The notes under the pieces were generated by a model, which saw only the letters and a program-made list of their open reading frames with translations, did no database searches and was not told the origin of the DNA. From the NCBI GenBank assembly GCA_963978895.1, contig OZ022241.1, positions 16,463,341 to 16,527,340 of the forward strand: a stretch of 64,000 nucleotides of DNA, read 5' to 3'. How positions within the stretch are numbered: position 1 is the first letter of the stretch; each line of letters starts with the position of its first letter. Origin of the DNA: Erpobdella octoculata. Lineage: Eukaryota > Annelida > Clitellata > Hirudinida > Erpobdellidae. A program made the translations under genes and the position numbers. Positions 9,913 through 21,981 of this stretch are shown here, piece after piece.

Positions 9913-10681
9913 ATGGATATACAAGGTGAAGGGTGTGCCAGGGAATATGAGAATAGTAAAGCTCAAGAAGGTGCAATAATAAAAGCAATAAATAGGCAGA
10001 GTTTCAATAGTGTAACTAAACTAAAAAGAACAATATTGAAATGTTTCTATGCCAATGTAAGAAGTATAGTAAGCAAAGAAAAAAGATGTGCATTGGAAGT
10101 TTATGTGGAATTAGAAAAACCTGACATCATTGGTATAACAGAATCATGGGCAAAGGAAGATATATTAGATATTGAACTAGCAATTAATGGGTACACTATG
10201 TTTAGGAAAGACAGGCAAAATCAAAATAATAAGGGGCATGGTGCAGGTGGTATAATTTTATATGTTAAAAATGAAATAAAGGCAGTGGAAAGAACAGATA
10301 TATCAAGCGATAAGTTTAAAGAAAGTCTTTGGTGTGATATACAGCATGGAGCTAAAAACAGTTTACTAATAGGTGTTTGCTACAGACCCCCAAATGTAGA
10401 TGAAAGTGTGGATAATGGTTTGTGTGAATTATTGGGTAGGGTTAGCCAGGAATCTGTATTGATAATGGGAGATTTCAATTATCATATAAACTGGATAAAC
10501 ATGGAAGGAGAAAGACATCAAGATAATAAATTCTTGGATTGTATTAATGGGGAATTTTTACATCAACATGTCATGAACCCAACAAGAAACAAAAATATAT
10601 TAGATTTGGTAATAACTTCTGATGAGAACATTATAGAGAACATCTCTGTAGGAGAGCCTTTTCATTCTAGTGCAGGATTGT
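9913..10681 (+). pseudogene. LINE endonuclease domain (ORF2 N-terminal part)
   Basis: Apurinic/apyrimidinic-type endonuclease that nicks target DNA for target-primed reverse transcription. Visible motifs in order: YANVRSI (about 49-55), GITESWAKED (about 75-84), GAGGIILYVKNE (about 112-123), GVCYRPPN, IMGDFNYHINW and ILDLVITSDE. The frame stops at 10681 just where the family's terminal Ser-Asp-His motif is expected (after GEPFHSS). That catalytic histidine is therefore missing here, apparently by a small deletion with frame shift. The next frame resumes a few bases later as the reverse transcriptase part. The endonuclease is probably inactive in this copy. Confidence 0.82.
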
Positions 10682-10684
10682 AAC

Positions 10685-12835
10685 ATGAAAATAAATTCTC
10701 ATATTAGCTACAATTTTTTTAAAGCAAATTATAACAAAGTAAGAAGCAAAATAAGAGACATGAATATAATGAGAAAAATTGAATCGGTGGATGTAAATGA
10801 CAGCTGGATGTTATTCAAAAAGAGCATGGAGGAGGTCATTCAAGAAATCATACCCATTAAGAAAAAATTTGTCAGGAAACAGCCATGGATAACAAAGGAA
10901 GTCTTAAAAATAAGAAGAGCAAAAATCAAAGCATGGAAAAGGTTCCAAACACTTCGAAATGGAAATGAAATTGCAGCTGCAAGTAATAATGAGACAGGCA
11001 AAGAAATAATACTGCAACAATTGCGCGACAAATATGTCAAGAAAAGAAATGAGACAAAAAAAAGCATTAAAAGAGCCATAATTGATTATGAGAAAAAGCT
11101 GACGGATAATATAAAAAATGACAGCAAAAGTTTCTATGCGTATGTCCGAAGTAAGCAAAAACGAAAAGACCTAGTGGGGCCGTTAAAAAATGAGTTAGGC
11201 GAAGTGGTTGAAAACGATGAAGAGGTAGCTGAAATGTTAAATAATTATTTTTGTACGGTTTTTACTGAAGAAGACATAGAAAACATACCGGAACCTGTGA
11301 ACATGTTTAAGGGGAAAATAGACGAGAAAATGACTGATGTGGTTATCACAAAAGAGAACGTTGAAAGACACTTAAAGGACCTAAAAACAGATAAAAGTCC
11401 GGGTATCGATGCATTACATCCCATGTTTTTAAGAGAAGTAAGACACGAAATAAGCGATGTGTTAGCAGAAATAATGAACAGGTCCTTGAAAACTGGAGAA
11501 ATTCCTCGTGATTGGAAAGATGCAATCATTGTACCACTCTTTAAAAAAGGTAGCAGATCTGAGGCAAGTAACTATCGTCCAGTAAGTCTCACGTGTATTA
11601 TTTGCAAAGTCATGGAAAAAATCATTCAGCTCGAATTAATGAATCACATTAGACACCACAGCATTTTGATAAACAGCCAACATGGATTCGTACAAAGGCG
11701 ATCATGTCTAACAAATTTGCTAGATTGTTTTGAAAATATTTATACCCACTTAGATAAAGGATCCCCTGTAGACATAGTCTATCTGGATTTTGCCAAAGCC
11801 TTCGACAAAGTACCACATACACGGTTGATGAGAAAAATAGAAGCGGCTGGAATAGGAGGTAATATTCGAGGATGGATCAAAGAATGGCTAGCTGACAGAA
11901 GACAAAAAGTGGGAATTAAAGGGAAATACTCGGAGTGGAAAAGCATAAAAAGTGGTGTACCGCAAGGATCCGTTTTGGGACCATTACTATTTGTTCTGTT
12001 CATTAACGACCTTGATTTAGCGACTTGTTCAAAGGTCTCGAAATTTGCTGATGACACAAAGTTATCCATGAAAGTAGAGTGTGAGCTGGATGCCGACATT
12101 TTAAGGAAAGATCTTGCAATAATATACCAATGGTCCCTAGACTGGCAAATGATGTTCAACGTAGATAAATGCTCAGTGATGCACATGGGTAAGAGAAATC
12201 AAGAGTTTCAGTATGAGATGGGAGGAATATTGTTGAAGACATCTGAAGAGGAAAGAGATCTGGGAGTTGTAGTACACAATAGCGGCAAACCATCAAGACA
12301 GTGTGCGGAAGCAGCAAAGCGAGCCAATAAGATCTTAGGATTGGTCAAGAGAACAATAATAAGTCGAAACCAGGAAATAATTATCAGACTATACAAATGT
12401 TTGGTAAGACCACATCTAGAATATTGTGTACAAGCTTGGAGCCCTGTTTTAAAAAAGGACATCGTAGTGTTGGAGAAGGTACAAAGGAGGGCTACAAAGT
12501 TGATTAAGCATTTAAGCCAGTTACCTTACGAAGAAAGATTAAAACAATGCGGCTTAACAACTCTAGAGAAAAGGAGAAGTAGGGGTGACTTGATCGAAGC
12601 CTACAAGATAATAACAGGAAAAGAGGATTTAACACCAGCAATGTTTTTCGAACAACCACCGATTCAAAGCACTAGGGGACATAGATTCAAGCTTTTTAAA
12701 AAACAAGAAAAGACTTTAAAAAAGGCTTTTTTTAGTTCTAGAGTGGTAAACATATGGAATGACTTGGACGATGACACTGTAGCATCTGAGACTACCACAT
12801 CTTTTAAAGTAGCGCTATCCAGGCATGGATACTGA
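10685..12835 (+). CDS. CR1-like LINE reverse transcriptase (ORF2 C-terminal part)
   Basis: Open frame of about 716 residues from the ATG at 10685. It copies LINE RNA into DNA at the nicked target. Motifs (numbered from the upstream GTG at 10670): SPGIDALHP (243-251), NYRPVSLT (301-308), SQHGFV, VYLDFAKAFDKVPH (370-383, catalytic Asp), SGVPQGSVLGPLLF (428-441), FADDTKL (459-465, catalytic Asp pair), then LEYCVQAWSP and RGDLIEAYKI in the thumb and C-terminal region. No stops inside. The N-terminal part belonged to one ORF with the endonuclease at 9913-10681. The reverse transcriptase itself looks intact and closely resembles the minus-strand LINE at 40566-43622. Confidence 0.88.
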   Translation: MKINSHISYNFFKANYNKVRSKIRDMNIMRKIESVDVNDSWMLFKKSMEEVIQEIIPIKKKFVRKQPWITKEVLKIRRAKIKAWKRFQTLRNGNEIAAASNNETGKEIILQQLRDKYVKKRNETKKSIKRAIIDYEKKLTDNIKNDSKSFYAYVRSKQKRKDLVGPLKNELGEVVENDEEVAEMLNNYFCTVFTEEDIENIPEPVNMFKGKIDEKMTDVVITKENVERHLKDLKTDKSPGIDALHPMFLREVRHEISDVLAEIMNRSLKTGEIPRDWKDAIIVPLFKKGSRSEASNYRPVSLTCIICKVMEKIIQLELMNHIRHHSILINSQHGFVQRRSCLTNLLDCFENIYTHLDKGSPVDIVYLDFAKAFDKVPHTRLMRKIEAAGIGGNIRGWIKEWLADRRQKVGIKGKYSEWKSIKSGVPQGSVLGPLLFVLFINDLDLATCSKVSKFADDTKLSMKVECELDADILRKDLAIIYQWSLDWQMMFNVDKCSVMHMGKRNQEFQYEMGGILLKTSEEERDLGVVVHNSGKPSRQCAEAAKRANKILGLVKRTIISRNQEIIIRLYKCLVRPHLEYCVQAWSPVLKKDIVVLEKVQRRATKLIKHLSQLPYEERLKQCGLTTLEKRRSRGDLIEAYKIITGKEDLTPAMFFEQPPIQSTRGHRFKLFKKQEKTLKKAFFSSRVVNIWNDLDDDTVASETTTSFKVALSRHGY

Positions 12836-12990
12836 TTTTTTATGCAATTATTTATTTTTATTAGTTTATTTATCTATTATTATCATTTATTTTATTTTAT
12901 TCTATTATTATTTTTAATTCGAAGTGGTTGTCTATAGGCGTAAAGTCTTCTAAACCACTATAATAAACGTTATAAAATTATAAAATTATT

Positions 12991-13940
12991 GTCTTGCTGC
13001 ACATGCACACGCAATCAATTATTCACACCTGATACATGTCCAGCTAACCCGATCCATATGATTCATGAAAATTAGATTTCAAGTTTATTTCCATGTAACA
13101 TGCATTTTCTATTTTATGCTTTTTCTTCCCGATATCGAAATGAAAATCGTTGTCAGGAATACCTTTTGATTTTTATTGATGCTGTTAGTGACACAGGCAC
13201 ATAAGTACATAACCCTCCAAAATTCTTCTCTCCAAAAAAAAAAACAATGACAAAAAACTAGGCGCAAATTGTTATTCAGGAAGAAAGGCCAAAAACGTCA
13301 TTTTTACGAAGACATCTTTTATGGACAATAAAAGTCTGTTGCGTGGTTCGATAGTGATTGATTCACTGCTATTAAACATGCAAATAAGTGATCTCTAGGC
13401 AATTTAAGACTTCCGATACTAACTTAACATTAACATGCTCAAGTATTAAATATAAATTAATTAAATTTCAGCCGAGTTTTTTTACAATTTATTTTTTAAT
13501 TCTATTCTGAAATAATTGAAAAATCATATCTGTGTTCTATTACTTACACATCTCTAAACTTGCTCGTGAGAGAAAAAAGCAAAAACAACCGCATTTATTT
13601 TGTTTAAATATTCACTGCAGAAACCAACTGTTGACAATGAAGAAACCAAAAACAAAGAAAAAATAGCAGAATATATACATTGAAGGAAACACGTCCATCA
13701 CATATACAACAGCTTGTCCTACTTTAATCCGCCAATATATCAGCATGTCCCCTGCCAGTGGTTGGTGTTTGCATGGTGCCGTAGTTTGGAATGCTAAACG
13801 AGCGTTGAGAATAATATTTTATGTCGTTTAAATTAATATTTGGATTTAGGTTTTAGTAATTTCTTAACTTGCGTGTGTTTTATCAGCAATATCAGTATAT
13901 AGTTTTCATCATTTCTGATTTTAAGTATTTTATTAAATTA
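12991..13940. other. unassigned spacer
   Basis: No gene, RNA gene or repeat array recognised. AT-rich throughout. Confidence 0.4.
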
Positions 13941-13990
13941 CTAGCGGGGTACCCGGCGTTGCTCGGGGTGCTCTCGGTCGCTTTTCATAG
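13941..13990 (-). mobile_element. Helitron-like 3' terminus
   Basis: CTAGCGGGGTACCCGGCGTT starts at 13941 (plus strand), the reverse complement of a hairpin-plus-CTAG end. It is joined directly to the SINE-like unit at 13985. Confidence 0.5.
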
Positions 13991-14171
13991 TCGAGTGTTA
14001 TGTTCAACATACCCCAACAAAAGCGCTTAACAACCGCTGTTTTTTGGCGGTGGAAGTGGCGCATATGGTAAGGTAGTTGGCATGATGCGAGGCGGTGTTG
14101 CCGATCTGACAGTCGTGGGTTCGAGTCTGATGTTGAGAAATTTATATTTGCGTTATTTTATGGCGGATTGT
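13985..14171 (+). repeat. tRNA-derived SINE-like repeat, copy 2
   Basis: Homologous to 1-190. Shows an A-box-like GTGGCGCATATGGTA and a B-box-like GGTTCGAGTCT about 50 bases later. Because copy 2 abuts a Helitron-like terminus, the tRNA-like unit may be carried inside a Helitron-like element. Confidence 0.6.
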
Positions 14172-14223
14172 AAGCCATCCAGATTTTTCGAATGGTACAC
14201 TGTCTCTATTCAATGTTGCTTGC

Positions 14224-15018
14224 ATGGATGTTGAGAAAAATAAAAATGTAACTGATGGAAAAAATGGTGGGTTTGTTTGTGTTGGTCCACCTGCGGTTGA
14301 TTCTCTGGTTGTGCAACTTTCTTCTGACATTACATCTGTCTTTTGTTTTTCTGATCGAGATAGCGAAGGCACCTCTAATACGGACTGTGTGTTATCAGAC
14401 ATGAAAGCTTGTGATGATATGATAAATGTTTGTTCTTTAAAGATCGAAGAAGAAGATTTAGTAAAAAATGTGGTGAAAACTGGTAGTTTCTTAAAGGTTT
14501 TTGAAGAAAAATTCCTAAAAAAGATGGCGGTCACTGATGGTTCTTTGGAGATTGTGAAAGAGGTTTTTTGCGCAAAATCTGGCTGATGTTTCTTCAAAGA
14601 ATGTGAAAGAATGCATGGTGAAAACCTCCACACAAAGTGATAGATCAATGAAAACTGTTGAAGAAAAAATGATACTCGATGTGATGATGACAGACGTTTC
14701 CTCAGATAATTTTAAGGAAAATTTGATGCAGAATGTGGCGGTGACGAATGGTTTGTCAGAAACTGTCGAGGAGGGCCTGGTGGATAATGTGGTGGTGACT
14801 GATGGCTCTTCAGGGTTTGTATAGAATGGTTTGGTACAAAATGTGACGGCGACTGGCGTTTCATCGGAAATCATAAAGGAGGGATCATTGCAGAATGTGA
14901 TAGTGATTGGTGAAAGCTCTTCAGTTTTTTCGGAAGACATTCAGATCTCAAATGAGTTTACTCATCTGGATGATAATCAAAATATAACTGTTAGACGGAA
15001 AGACAAACGAAGATGAAA
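14224..15018 (+). pseudogene. fragmented ORF with 18-residue repeats
   Basis: An ATG at 14224 opens a frame of 120 codons, followed in shifted frames by 14603-14824 and 14831-15018. Together they carry at least five copies of an 18-residue (54-bp) unit with consensus NVxVTDGSSExVKEGLxQ. Frame shifts and stops between the pieces indicate decay or unrecognised introns. The minus strand is also partly open (14515-14940), a consequence of the repeat, so the coding strand is not certain. I do not recognise the family. Confidence 0.35.
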
Positions 15019-15141
15019 ACTTTTAATTTAATATTGTGTATAATATTAGTATGGGTTTTCTATGATGTTGGACTTTGTCAGATTTTGCTGCGCTCAGATG
15101 GAAACACGATAAATCACGTAGTTTCGGTATTTTTTGATTAA
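15013..15141 (+). CDS. small ORF with signal-peptide-like start
   Basis: 42-codon ORF overlapping the end of the previous frame. Its start MKTFNLILCIILVWVFYDVG has a Lys followed by a hydrophobic core and looks like a secretion signal, with a possible cut after GLC (residues 20-22). Only about 20 residues follow, with one Cys at most, so it is not a typical neuropeptide or toxin precursor. It could be one exon of a longer secreted protein or chance. Confidence 0.2.
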   Translation: MKTFNLILCIILVWVFYDVGLCQILLRSDGNTINHVVSVFFD

Positions 15142-15599
15142 CTTAAATGCTGGCTGAGTTTTATTATTCTGATTTTAACTTATTTTGTCTCAATTTAAAT
15201 TATTTATTGCTCGGACTCCGAACTGCCTTTATTATGTTTGGTAAGCCTAGAAATAGTTTTGTAAACAACCCTGAGGATGCCTGTCAAGGCCGACACTGGC
15301 CAGTTAGTTTATAATAAAGCTTACAGTTTTACATTTTGTAGTAATGTTTTAAACATTTTAAAAAAGTGTAAACATATAACAAAAGGTTAGTTCCTGACTG
15401 ACTGACTGAATGATAATCAACACCGAGCTCAAACGCCTCATCCTAGGAACGTGAAAATTGGAACTTATATTACTTTTATTGCGTAAGCACCCACTAAGAA
15501 GTGAATTTTGAAAATTTTGCTCCTGAGGGGAAGAAACTATAAAACAAACTTTTTCTAAAACAATGCATATCTCGAAAACCAAAAATGAGGAGATTTTGA

Positions 15600-16015
15600 A
15601 ATTTGGTATATGGATCTTCTTGAAAAATTCGGTTTCCCGGACCTCAAATGAGGGTTGGAAAATTCAGTTATTTAGTTTTTAAAGTAGCTGCTACTCAAAA
15701 ACTGTGAATACTACAGGAGTAAAAATAAGTATTTAGTTTCTACTCCAAAAATATTGAAATACGTTTTTAAGCATTTTTTGAAAATTTGGTTTCCAAGACT
15801 TCAAATGTGGGGTGGAAAATAGGGTTATTTGTTTTTTAAAGTAACTGCTACTCAAAAACTGTAAATACCACAGATGTAAAAATTAGTATTTAGTTTCTAT
15901 TCTAAAAATAAAGATATACGTGTTTTACCATTTCTTTTAAATTTGGTTTCCAGGACCTCAAATGTGGGGTTGAAAATAAGGTTATTTGGTTTTTAATGTA
16001 ACTGCTACTGATCAT
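15600..16015 (+). repeat. about 158-bp tandem repeat, nearly three units
   Basis: The phrase GACCTCAAATGTGGGGTGG, then GGTTATTTG, CTGCTACTCAAAAACTG and GTATTTAGTTTCTA, recurs at about 15640, 15798 and 15955. A diverged single piece (GGGACCTCAAGAGTGGGCTGG) is at about 40023. It is preceded by a CTGACTGACTGA run at 15398. This is probably the interior of a transposon. Confidence 0.75.
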
Positions 16016-17136
16016 CTTCCTGAATGCTGTCTGACATTTGTCTGGCATTAAATCATCACTTTCTTCGGTTTCATTACCATCGTAAAACTGGTGTCAAATA
16101 CCATCAATTTGTCTAATTTTATTCTAACTGACGTGCAGAGATGATATCGATTTTTTTATCCAAAAACATATTAATAACATATTTTAATACCATATTGTTA
16201 CGATATTGCCAGGCAATATTACTAAGAATGGTATTAGTTTTATTGGACGATAATAAGCACTTAACTAAACTTAATAAGAGCTTTCAATAACTGCAAATAA
16301 AAACCGGTTCAGTTAAACACTTATGTAATTCGGAAATAATATTTGTGACTAATAAACACACACCCAACAAATTTTCGTTCTGATTTCTATCTAAGATTGC
16401 TGTGAGCATGTCCTGTAAGAAACACACCCAAATATCATATAAAAATATAGTACATCCAATAAAATGTAGTGAATCCCGGGATACCAAACCATAATTCCTG
16501 GATTGAGTTTCCGGCAAAATTGGCTATATTCTGGAATCCCGAGTGTTATACACTACTTTCTATGTCTACGTGTAGTTTCCTTTCACTCAATTATTTTCTA
16601 CGTTTAACGAAATTAGCACAAAATTTAAAGGTTAGTTATTTAAACCTAAAACTTATTGAATTTCAGCTAAAAATAAGCCTTTAAAAGTTAATGACTAGTT
16701 TATGATTGAAAAATTGAATGAAATTATTGCATTTTGAATTAAAATTTAATAAGTAGTTTTTGTTTCAGTCTTTTTCTTTTCTAAACTATTTCGTTTGCAC
16801 CGTTTCTTTGCTTAATTTCAAACCGATATTGTTTGTTGGTTATATTCAGATTGAAATTTTTGAAAAGATGAAATGATAACGATCGAGCACTCATCCCCAC
16901 ACACAATTATCACAAATTGTTTTTTATAACATAAATAATTTATTAAATTTATTTGAAGGCTTGGCGGAGTTGGATGACTTTACTTGTCGTCTTGAACAGT
17001 GATAAATGGTCGATGTTGAGAGATCATCAACGGTTTATGTTAAGCTGGTTAGGATGAACATCGGCATGTTATGAAACTAATTCAGTGTTTTCTTCGAGCA
17101 GTTTTTACACTCTTTCAAAACATGGACTTTGACTGA

Positions 17137-17174
<38 letters not shown>

Positions 17175-19284
17175 GCATAAATAATTTTGTCATGCACCAA
17201 GATGTGGCAAAAACAAATAAAAGTCTAGAAAACAAACTGATTTTTTTCTTTCATTTTCCAACGAGGCAACTTAAAATTAAAACCTCTCACACGTGCGTGT
17301 AAAAACTTCATAAAAACTCATCGGCTGGATCATTAATTAACATCATCATCAACACCATTCTCAGGTGAGAACATTTGAAGAAATTAAATTTTCTCACAGT
17401 GCATGGATTAAACCGCAGAGCAAGATTGGTCTCTAAATTCAGTCCTTACAAGCTGAGGGACGTTGAGGATTAACATCTGTGAAAAGAGAACATGAAAATA
17501 GGAGAAAGTTGCAAAAATGGAGAAAGTGGAGAAAGGATAATTAATGAATAGAAAAAAAGGAATGTAATGCTTGCATTAATATCAAAATCATTTCTTTTCT
17601 TGGTTATAAATTAGTCAGCACGAATGTATAAGAATACTAATCGATCCAATTCACTTCATATTTTTTATTAAATCTATTGGGACTTCAAAAAAATGAGAGT
17701 GGATCAAAAAATACAGAAAAACGGAAATGTCAAACAATCCAGAATAATGAAAGAAAACAAAAGTTGGAAAAAAAACCGATTGAACTCCCTTGTGGTTGAA
17801 TGTCAATCACAATTCTAGTATGGTTTTTTCCATGACAACTTTGCATTAAGATTTTATTTGTTTGTTTTTTTATTTAGTCTATTGAAAAAAGTTAGAATTG
17901 TAGTAAATAACATTTGTTAGTGGTTTATGTTATTAATTATTAACATTCTCATTACACATTGCTAACAAGTTTTTATTTTTTTAAATTCAAAAAATAAATA
18001 ATTTAGAAATTTAAATAAGCAAATATTTTATTATATGATATTTCATTTACAATATTGTTTATTAAATCAAACAACGGAAACAACTCAAAGCAAACTTTTC
18101 GATAGAACCTTGTGAACAATTGCACTCTTATGGTTTCAAACATTTCATTATGGAGCACGATTAGAAATGGTGCTCTCGAAATCGGTCAGCATTAATACAG
18201 TGTCTCACAATGATAGTTTTTTCTTTGCTTCGGTTTCTGGCTTATTCTATCAGCTACTATTATGACATTTCTTTCAGCAAATTAATTTTGTTTTTTATTC
18301 CTTCCTATTATTAATTTCACTATTGGCTTTGCTTCCTGACTTGCTTACGTGCTTACTTGCTTACATACTATCTGCTTGCTTGCTTGATTGTTTGTTTTAT
18401 TTGTTTGCAAAAAAATCTTGGAAATACAGAAAAAAGCTTCCCGTCACTAAGTTGTGCTAAAACTTCAAAAATTACTATATCAAGGATTTAAAAAACAAAT
18501 TTGAACTAGAAAAAAATTGTTTTTCCGTTTTCTTTATAGTTTTTATCATATTTTTCACAATCTTTTTCAAGTTTGATAAAATAAACAAAAACATTTGCAA
18601 ATAAAAATTAAACAATGCAAAACCATTGCACCAAACTGAATTTTGAATTGAAATTTAAACAATAAGAAGACATTGCACCAAAGCTCATTTTGCAATTTCT
18701 AACAGTTTCCGGCAAAATAATTTTTTATTTGTTACTTCAACGAAACAATTTCTGTTATTTGGAAAATTTTTATATGAGTTTCACGTTTTTAGTGCTTTGT
18801 AATAAATATCAACATGAGAATCCTCATAAATATTTCGTTCTTGGAAATCTCTACAATGAACGTAATTTCAAATCATTCAAGAAAAATGAGATAACTTTCA
18901 ACCTTTTACATTTTATTAAAGAACATATTTAATGATGACTAATAAAAAAATCAATTTTTTTTTCAAAAACAATAATAAACTGTAAATTATAAATTAACTG
19001 TCATCGCGTTTTTTCTTGACCGAAACTTGTGGTTTATCCAGGGTCACCTGCCAAGGCATATGTGTAAAGTGTTTTGTATGGATATGTAAAGCTGGCTGCC
19101 ATTAATAACTATTTTGTGGCTGTTTCATTTGTGAAATCTTTGAAAAATTAAAATATTTAATTTCTTTGTTAATAAGAAAATAAAATGTTTTTAGCATGTT
19201 TTCATCTGTGTTACTACACAATGATTGTTTGTCTAAGCATACATGTGTACATTGGCTTACTGAGAGTTTTTCCGTAAGTTTTAC
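16016..19284. other. unassigned AT-rich region
   Basis: No supported gene. Contains a 30-bp TA run at 17141-17170, and imperfect TTGCTTGC and TTACTTGC words at 18345-18400. Long A/T homopolymer-like runs break every reading frame. Confidence 0.4.
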
Positions 19285-19452
19285 ACGTAGAAAACTGGCC
19301 AGCAATATTTTATAATACCGTACTGCTTGCCATTCATTGACACCTGTATCACAGAGCTGACAGAAAAACTCAACAATCACATTTCTGCTGTCTGCCAGCT
19401 TGTCATAATGCCAGCTTATGTTAATAAAAGCTCTTTCAAAATATTGAAAAGG
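19285..19452 (-). CDS. candidate internal host exon, unknown protein
   Basis: On the minus strand an AG acceptor (ATACTAG) is followed by 168 bases, exactly 56 codons without a stop, and then a GTAAAA donor. The peptide has a soluble, helical look (YFERAFINISWHYDKLAD at its start; NEWQAVRYYKILLASFLR at its end), unlike repeat-derived frames nearby. The exon is phase 0 at both ends. No pyrimidine tract precedes the acceptor, and I do not recognise the family. No partner exon was found within the window. It is the best candidate for a host exon between 16 and 24 kb. Confidence 0.35.
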
Positions 19453-19879
19453 CTAGTATTGTAAGATTCCCTTCCCTCTAAGTAACGTCGTTTTTGGATG
19501 GTACTTAAGTTTAGTAAAATAAATTATACCTCTGCCAGACATTCTTACTTAAGAAAGACAACGTGAGCACACCCCATCATTGTTTATTTTCTCTTGAAAA
19601 ACCTGAGGCAGTCGTTCATGGTGCAAGTCTCCCCACACTCCTACTGTTGCTGGTGGTGTAAGTGAGATTTAGACCACCGACATTTAGGCCGACTTCTAGA
19701 TTGCTCTGCAGCCTGTGACACTTTTGAAAATATTATTTTGTTGCAGTAAATGGAATTTTTTTGTGGGCTTGGGTGAATTGTTTTTGATTGTTATTGGCAT
19801 TTCATTTGGATCCAGCCGTGTGTTCTTTGTCTGACATGATGATGGTTTTTTAAGGCTTACTTGTTTCTTTATTTTTCAA

Positions 19880-20060
19880 GTGCTTTGCAAGTTTGGCAAT
19901 GCTTGAAGAAAAACAGGCAACTGCTTTTATTTTGTTCCAAATTGATTATTGCAATTACGCTCTCGGTGTATATCCAAAAAAATATTTCACTCACTCGACT
20001 TGAGTGTTTCATCAATGGTGCCGCCAAATTAATTTTCAACTGTAAAATTTAAAACTACGT
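19880..20060 (+). pseudogene. LINE reverse-transcriptase C-terminal relic
   Basis: Two frames joined by a slip at an A-run (about 19977-19983) give QIDYCNYALGVYP followed by SLTRLECFINGAAKLIF. This is the pattern of the conserved DYCN...L..L...NAAARLI block downstream of the reverse transcriptase in L2/CR1-type LINEs. It is short and decayed, with no other domain kept. Confidence 0.6.
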
Positions 20061-21981
20061 GACATTTATTTTTTTAAATCCTCTTCTTGGAAAGAATTTC
20101 TTGTGTTTGAGCGTTTGCATGAAATCTGATTACAGTGTCTGAGAAGATTAACTCCCAGTGACTCAGATCATGGCTGAAAAAAACATGTGTTCTTTCTGGA
20201 ATTGAAATTAGAAGCAACTTTAAATAATTTTTTTGCAAGCACTTCTTTTATAACAAATGCAATATTTTTTAATTATTTAATTATTAGATATTTCTTATAA
20301 ATAATTGCATGTTTTCTGATCAAACAAAATTTATTTTTATTCTTTCAAAATAACTAAAGCATGGGATAGGCTGATTTATTTTAAAATCTCATTTGAATGA
20401 ACGGAAGCCGAGATTATCAGCGTGTCGAACGTTTATCAAATGTTTTTGAGAAACATTTTCTTGTTTTTCATTTTATCTTTATTTTGTTTTTTTTCCGATA
20501 CTAATATTGATTATCATTAAACAAGTTAAAACATAACTAATAATTGTTTATTTAAAAACTTTTAATTTTTTTAAATATAAAAACAAAAATATTTTTAAAG
20601 ATGAAATTTGGCTTGAGTCGCAGAATTTAAAAATGCAGCTTATCCATCAACGGATCTAGAAATTCCCTGTCGGGGATGGTGAGGAATGTTGGCGGATCTT
20701 GGGGGATGGTCTAGTTGCGTAGCGCGGGAAGCGATTAGAATATTTCTTTATAAAATTTAAGGACTATGGTGGAATGTTTTGTCAAAAAAAGGTAATGACT
20801 TGAAAGGGGTTAAAATTTACAAAAGTTTTTGTTTTTTTTAAATCTGTTGCTTCAAAATGTGTTGCCACCCCTTTAAAAATGCCATTAGATGTAAGCGCAT
20901 TCCGCCTTTCCCTACGTTACGCCACTGGATGGTTTAATAAGTTTAATTGATAAAAAGTTAACCAAATTTTGTCGTAGCTCAATTTCACAAAAATTCTAAA
21001 AAAGAGTCAACTTTTTTTCAAGATTGGTTGATGATCGGGAGGGAGGGTATTCGATGACCGGTGATCAGGAAAGCGGGTTATTTCTTTTTAAAAAAACAGA
21101 TTTGGCTTTAATAAATATAATTTTTTTAAATAAGTTTCATAGCACAAAAATATGTTTCTAGATAATTTGATGGGAGCTTTCACCATCTCCTTGTTTAAGT
21201 CTGAGAGTCAGTCTATTTGGCTACCTTCCCTGACTCTTTCGTTTTTACTAGATGTTTTATTTCTTGACTTTCTTATCACATGCAAGCTACTTAATTTTTT
21301 AACATTTTTTTTCTCTTTCACGTTAGCAGCGCATTCTCTTAGACTTTTTTCAACATTTTTTCTTTCTTTCATGTGCACCACGGCCTAGCATAATTTCCTT
21401 AACATCTCATTCAGTTTTTTTCTGCATTTTCTCTTGTTTCAACTCTGTTTCTCTAAACCAATATTTAAATGATTTTTTTTTAATTTTTGCACCAAAGAAG
21501 ATAGATTGTAATAAAATTAGTATTTCCCTTTTCCTGCACTGCAAAGACCTATAAGATTTTTGAAAACCCTTAATTATAGCAGAAAATCCAACTAAATTTT
21601 TTCTTGGCGATGGCTTGGGGGAATGCTGCAGGCCACTATCTACTTTCTCAGACTTGAAGTGACCCATAATATTTATTTTGCACTCGTATTGCCGTTTACG
21701 ACGTTGAGTCATCTCTGCTTGAAAACAACCGCACTGTTTTTTTTGACTGAAGATGTTGACATGCCAACTCTAAAACTAGCAAACAAATTATCGAGAGGCT
21801 TCTTTGAGGGTGGTTTCTTCATTCATTTGATGATTTTCTAAAATAATATACAAAGGTTTATTATGAACCTAAATTGGATAACTTCTTTTCTTCCATCACT
21901 ATTATCATTATTTATATTTATTTAAATTTAATCTATTTCTCACGGCTTTAAGTATTTTTTAAGATTTGTTAAAGTTATCCT
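20061..21981. other. unassigned region with weak minus-strand ORFs
   Basis: No recognised gene. On the minus strand between 21840 and 21150 several short lysine-rich frames follow one another (for example 21407-21712). They have no known domain and no clear splice signals. Confidence 0.35.

Larger units (their letters stand above)
9850..12990 (+). mobile_element. CR1-like LINE, near complete ORF2
   Basis: Non-LTR retrotransposon with an endonuclease (9913-10681) and reverse transcriptase (10685-12835). A short AT-rich 3' UTR ends in TATAAAATTATAAAATTATT, the short tandem 3' tail typical of the CR1/L2 group. No ORF1 is present, so the copy is 5' truncated or begins near 9850. A lesion at about 10673 splits ORF2. 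Confidence 0.85.
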
